From NCBI GenBank assembly GCA_946998935.1, contig CAMQBE010000014.1, positions 1 through 9,746 of the forward strand: a DNA stretch of 9,746 nt, read 5' to 3'. Shown here piece after piece: positions 6,450 to 9,746 of the stretch. Numbering within the stretch: the first letter of the stretch is position 1; each line of letters starts with the position of its first letter. This stretch comes from an uncultured Mycoplasma sp. Its GTDB lineage: Bacteria; Bacillota_I; Bacilli_A; Mycoplasmatales; Metamycoplasmataceae. The position numbers and the translations under genes were made by a program. A model generated the notes under the pieces. That model was not told the DNA's origin and did no database searches. It was given only the letters and a program-made list of their open reading frames with translations.

Positions 6450-6480
6450 TTAGGCTAAAAGTAAAAAGGAGAATTTGTAT

Positions 6481-7572
6481 ATGAAAAAAAGATTACTTTT
6501 GATAGCAGGCTCACTTGCACCATTATCAATTTGTGTAGTGGCAAGTAGTTGCGGTAAAACTTCAGATAAGGATGTATTAGAAAAAACACAAGTAGCTGCA
6601 AGTGTTAAAAATGTGAGCGATTTGTTAACAATCACTATTGATGATGTTAATAAAGACAACGTAGTTTTAAAACTATCTGAACAGGGTGTTGAATATAAAA
6701 TTAAAGATGTTAGAAAAGATTCAGCTAATGACAAAGTTATTATTATGTACACCTTGAGTAAAGGCAAAGAAACAAAAGATGGCAAGGTTGAATTAAGTGG
6801 CTTTAAAAAAGGTATTGATTTATCTAAAGTTAAAGTTACAGCCGTAATTGAAGGATTAAGCGACTATAGCACTATAGCTGCAAAAGATGTAGACCAAAGT
6901 AAAATTACTTTAACTACAGATAATCCAGAAGTAAAAGTTGCTAAAACGACTGTAGATGTTAACGATGATGATGGTAAATTAGTTGTTCATTATACCTTAA
7001 CTGCAGGTAGCAAAACTAAAGATGATTCAGTAGAAATATCTGGTTTTAAAGTTTCTAAAATTACTATTGCATACGCACAATTAACTACTGATGTTAAACC
7101 TGATGGCGAAGAAATTAGTAAAAATGGTAAAGTTGTTGGTTCATATTCAACAAGTGCTGAATACGATAGTCTAGACTTATTTGCTAAAGATCTTAAAATA
7201 ACTTTAGGCGCTGGCATAACTGAATTCAAAAAAGAAGATTTTAGCGAAAAGAATGGTGTTACCCAATTATTCTTTAATAGTTATGAAGGTATAAGGTTCT
7301 TCGGCAAATCAACTGGTAAACCTTGAGATGGCAAACAAATTTTAATTTTAGATAAAGAACCAATTAAACAATGAGTATCATTTGCTCAAGCTGCCGATCC
7401 AATTTATGTTGATAGAGGTGGCAACAAAAAACCAAGTGGTTTTATTAAAGTTGCAACATTAGAACCAAAGAAGATAGTTCTAGAATTTAGAATTTATACT
7501 AGCCCTTCAAAAGAAGGCAACAAAATAATTTCAGCTCACGTTTATACAATGACTATAGCTCTTCCAGCTTAA
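6481..7572 (+). CDS. Surface lipoprotein with two tandem mycoplasma repeats
   Basis: 363 residues. The ATG at 6481 follows AAAAAGGAG (6463-6471). A Lys-rich start and a hydrophobic stretch lead to a lipobox ending ASSC, with C24 as the lipidated residue, so it is anchored on the outside of the membrane. Two related repeats follow, about 36-109 and 116-190. Each ends YTL(S/T)xGxxTKDxxVE(L/I)SGFK, resembling the mycoplasma lipoprotein-associated repeat (Lipoprotein_17 family, from memory). The C-terminal part (192-363) is not recognised. UGA at residues 282 and 298 encodes Trp, so the gene does not stop at 7326. It has its own terminator and stands alone between metabolic genes. Its function is unknown; such proteins are often exposed antigens and may vary between strains. 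I see no phase-variation tract in its promoter or coding region. Confidence 0.9.
6586..7050 (+). repeat. Tandem protein repeats within the lipoprotein
   Basis: Repeat 1 (about 6586-6807) and repeat 2 (about 6826-7050) align over roughly 75 residues, offset by about 80. They share an Asp-Val-(Asn/Asp) beginning, a VKV- or EYK-like strand, and a closing YTL...TKD...SGFK. The DNA has diverged well beyond the protein pattern, so this is an old duplication. Confidence 0.7.
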
Positions 7573-7586
7573 TATCAATTACTTTT

Positions 7587-7620
7587 AGATAGTGGCATTT
7601 AGCTACTATCTTTTATTTTA
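7587..7620 (+). terminator. Rho-independent terminator after the lipoprotein gene
   Basis: AGATAGTGGC (7587-7596) pairs with GCTACTATCT (7602-7611), 10 pairs with one G-T, over a 5-base loop, followed by TTTATTTT. Confidence 0.87.
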
Positions 7621-7634
7621 AGGAACAATATATA

Positions 7635-7645
7635 TGAAATTTTCA
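7635..7645. promoter_or_regulatory. Palindrome TGAAATTTTCA, possible operator of lpd
   Basis: Identical to the core of the palindrome at 71-83 upstream of pdhA. It ends 6 bases before the -35 box of the lpd promoter. A common regulator of PDH genes would fit, but this is inference from two copies. Confidence 0.3.
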
Positions 7646-7651
7646 AGATAT

Positions 7652-7681
7652 TTGACTCTATAACTATCTTGCTAATATAAT
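7652..7681 (+). promoter_or_regulatory. Promoter of lpd
   Basis: TTGACT (7652-7657), an 18-base spacer and an exact TATAAT (7676-7681): the best promoter in the window. Transcription should start near 7688, giving a leader of about 35 bases before the lpd ATG. Confidence 0.72.
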
Positions 7682-7722
7682 TTAGATATTAATTTAATTA
7701 ATGACAAATTAAGGAGTTAAAT

Positions 7723-9201
7723 ATGGAAAAAAGTACTGCTTTTAAAGATGCAGGAATTGCATATAAAGGTGCAGTTAAAGACACCTTTGACGTTATTATT
7801 GTTGGTTCAGGTCCTGGTGGTTATTTAGCTGCTGAAGAACTTGGTAAAAGTGGCCAAAAAGTATTAATAGTTGAAAAAGAATTTTGAGGTGGTGTATGTC
7901 TTAACATTGGATGTATTCCTACCAAGGCAATGTTAGCTAGTGGTGAAGAAATTCAAAACATTTTAAAAGCTGAAAGTTATGGTGTTGTAGGTAATTTAGA
8001 TCAAATTAAAATTGACTATGACAAATCATGACTAAAAATCAACGAACGCAAAAGCGCTGTTGTAAGACAAATTTCAGGTAGCGTAAAAATGTTAATGAAA
8101 GGTTCAAGATGCAGCATCATCGAAGGTGAAGCTAAGTTCGTTGGTTCACACGAAATTAGTGTAAATGGTGAAGTGTATCGTGGTAAAAATATTATCATGG
8201 CTATGGGTAGTCATTCACGTAGATTAACTCAATTACCTGGCTTTGAACAAGGTTACAAAGACTGAACAGTATTATCTTCACGTGAAGCTATTACTTATGA
8301 TGGTAAAGCAAGACCAAAGAGTGTAACCATCGTTGGTGGTGGTGTAATTGGCGTTGAATTTGCACAAGTATACTCAAGTATGAATACCAAAGTAACAATC
8401 ATTCAAAACATTGATAGATTATTACCTGGTGTTGATATTGATATTGTTAGAGAAGTTATAAAACAATTACAAGCTAAAGGCATTGAAATTATTTATAATG
8501 CCAACACCTTAGGTTTGAATTCTAAGAAAGAATTAGAATACGAAGTTGAAGGCAAAAAACAAAGCATTAAATCAGATTTCTATTTAGTTTCTGTAGGACG
8601 TATTCCTTCTTCACAAGGATTAGAAAAAACCGGTGTTAAATTAGGTAAACGTGGTGAAGTTATTGTTGACAGCAAAATGCGTACGAACGTTAAAAATGTT
8701 TATGCTATCGGTGATTTAGTTGGCCAAGCTATGTTAGCTCACGTTGCTTATGGTCACGCTTTAACTGCTGTAGCACAAATTTTAAAAGAAAAAGGTGTTG
8801 AATACAAAGCTAATAGAGTTGTTCCAGGTTGCATTTACACACACCCTGAAATTGCTTTTGTTGGTTTAACAGAAGAAAAAGCTAGAGAATTAGGCTATGA
8901 TGTATTTAGTGCTAAATACATGTTTGGTTATTTAGGAAAAGCTATTGCTGCTGTGCAAACTCCTGGTTTTGTAAAACTTGTTGTTAACAAAAAAGATGGC
9001 AAGATTTTAGGTGCACATATGATTGGCGCTAATACCACCGACTATATAGCTGAATTAACAATGGTTATTGACAAAGGCTTTACAGTTTATGATGTAACTT
9101 ATACTATTCACCCACACCCAACATTTTCAGAAATTGTTTGGGAAGCTGCTAGAGCTGCTGTGCTTAAATTAAATAATGAAAAGAAATTAGCTAAGAAATA
9201 A
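7723..9201 (+). CDS. lpd: Dihydrolipoamide dehydrogenase (E3)
   Basis: 492 residues. This FAD enzyme reoxidises dihydrolipoamide and reduces NAD+, closing the PDH cycle. In order it shows the FAD-binding GSGPGG (28-33), the redox disulfide GGVCLNIGCIPTKAM (C59, C64), the NAD-binding GGGVIG (205-210), a second FAD motif VYAIGDL, and the C-terminal active-site pair in HPHPTFSE (H465, E470) from the dimer partner. UGA at residues 55, 103 and 181 encodes Trp. AAGGAG (7711-7715 region) precedes the ATG. About 20 residues lie ahead of the FAD domain, more than a minimal E3 needs. In several mycoplasmas E3 carries an N-terminal lipoyl domain and linker; here that domain is absent and the extension could be a leftover linker or a docking tail. 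It is transcribed apart from the other pdh genes; pdhD is an alternative name. Confidence 0.97.
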
Positions 9202-9212
9202 AGCAAATTAAT

Positions 9213-9238
9213 GATGATGGTTAAAGCCGTCATTTTTT
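9213..9238 (+). terminator. Rho-independent terminator after lpd
   Basis: TGATGG (9215-9220) pairs with CCGTCA (9227-9232), with one T-G pair, over a 6-base loop, followed by six T. The stem is shorter than those of the other terminators here. Confidence 0.7.
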
Positions 9239-9308
9239 AATATTTATGTAGATTTGTAGTTAGAACGTTATAAATTTAATGAGATAATTTGCTTAGTAAT
9301 TGAGTGAA

Positions 9309-9695
9309 ATGAATTTATACCTATTAAATAAAATTATTCAAATTGTTACCATAATTTTTTCAATATGGTTTATTTTGTGTGCTGCGACTTTATTGATTAT
9401 TAGGGCAACACACCATAATTTACTAAAAGAATTAAAGGTAAAAAACGAAGCTAAATCTTATTTTACTAAACACAAAATAAAAATTAACGAATCCTTTTTT
9501 AGAACATTTGATAAACGTATGAAGTTTATGAAAGACATGCGTATTGGAGTAATATTGTTTTTATTGTCATACTTAATTTATGCATTATTCATAGTAGTTT
9601 CATTTTTTATATTTGCAGCTAAAAAGTTCGAGAACATAAACATAAAAATGTTACTTTGCGTGGTAATAATTTTAAGTAGTTTTGTTACTATGTAG
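9309..9695 (+). CDS. Small membrane protein of unknown function, possibly truncated
   Basis: 128 residues from the ATG at 9309 (an in-frame TTG at 9300 is an alternative; neither has a clear ribosome binding site). I do not recognise a family. Hydropathy by eye gives a first membrane helix at about 9-31, a long basic loop (32-78, rich in Lys, Arg and His), a second helix at about 79-104 and a third beginning near 114. The stop, a UAG at 9693-9695, falls inside the third hydrophobic stretch. Reading past it gives 11 more residues (AALIFGSNFLI) before a TAA at 9729-9731, so the UAG may be a nonsense change in a slightly longer protein. The lpd terminator separates it from lpd. A weak promoter (TTAGAA 9260-9265, GATAAT 9283-9288) is possible. 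Confidence 0.6.
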   Translation: MNLYLLNKIIQIVTIIFSIWFILCAATLLIIRATHHNLLKELKVKNEAKSYFTKHKIKINESFFRTFDKRMKFMKDMRIGVILFLLSYLIYALFIVVSFFIFAAKKFENINIKMLLCVVIILSSFVTM

Positions 9696-9746
9696 GCTGC
9701 TCTAATTTTTGGAAGCAATTTCTTAATTTAATGATAAATGAATTGC

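Noticed and set aside
6481..7572. Phase-variable lipoprotein with a switching tract
   Set aside because: I see no long homopolymer or short tandem repeat in its promoter or coding sequence that could switch expression; the repeats are old protein-level duplications.
1..9746. tRNA, rRNA, CRISPR array, insertion sequence or transposase
   Set aside because: Reading both strands I found no cloverleaf-like GC-rich segment, no regularly spaced repeats and no transposase-like protein.

Overview
The window reads as a wall-less Mollicute (a mycoplasma that ferments pyruvate to acetate). The DNA is AT-rich, and the conserved enzymes read through only if UGA is tryptophan (genetic code 4). I count 16 in-frame UGA codons at tryptophan positions against 5 UGG. 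Without that recoding, pdhA, pdhB, the E2 gene, ackA, the lipoprotein and lpd all look falsely fragmented. A diacylglyceryl-type lipoprotein with mycoplasma-style repeats agrees with this. I cannot name the species.

Layout, all on the + strand. (1) 1-219: leader with a palindrome and a TATAAT box. (2) 220-2318: pdhA and pdhB, encoding the E1 alpha and beta subunits of pyruvate dehydrogenase, followed by a hairpin terminator. (3) 2501-3990: a second transcription unit with its own promoter and terminator. It holds an 81-aa protein with a six-cysteine cluster, a 37-aa protein with 12 cysteines (metallothionein-like), an E2 acetyltransferase reduced to its catalytic domain, and a 78-aa free-standing lipoyl domain. 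(4) 4198-6364: pta and ackA, 1 bp apart, then a terminator. (5) 6481-7572: a surface lipoprotein with two tandem repeats, then a terminator. (6) 7723-9201: lpd (E3) behind a good TTGACT-N18-TATAAT promoter, then a terminator. (7) 9309-9695: an unrecognised small membrane protein that may be truncated by a UAG.

The metabolic genes form one pathway. E1, E2, the lipoyl carrier and E3 turn pyruvate, CoA and NAD+ into acetyl-CoA, NADH and CO2. Pta and AckA then turn acetyl-CoA into acetate and ATP, a main ATP source in organisms without respiration.

The unusual part is the middle unit. Two cysteine-rich, metallothionein-like ORFs are placed directly upstream of, and probably cotranscribed with, the thiol-dependent E2 and lipoyl genes. 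The E2 has been split into separate catalytic and lipoyl polypeptides, and I find no peripheral-subunit-binding domain in the window. E1 alpha also carries GNG in place of the GDG metal/ThDP motif. These are the observations I would follow up first.
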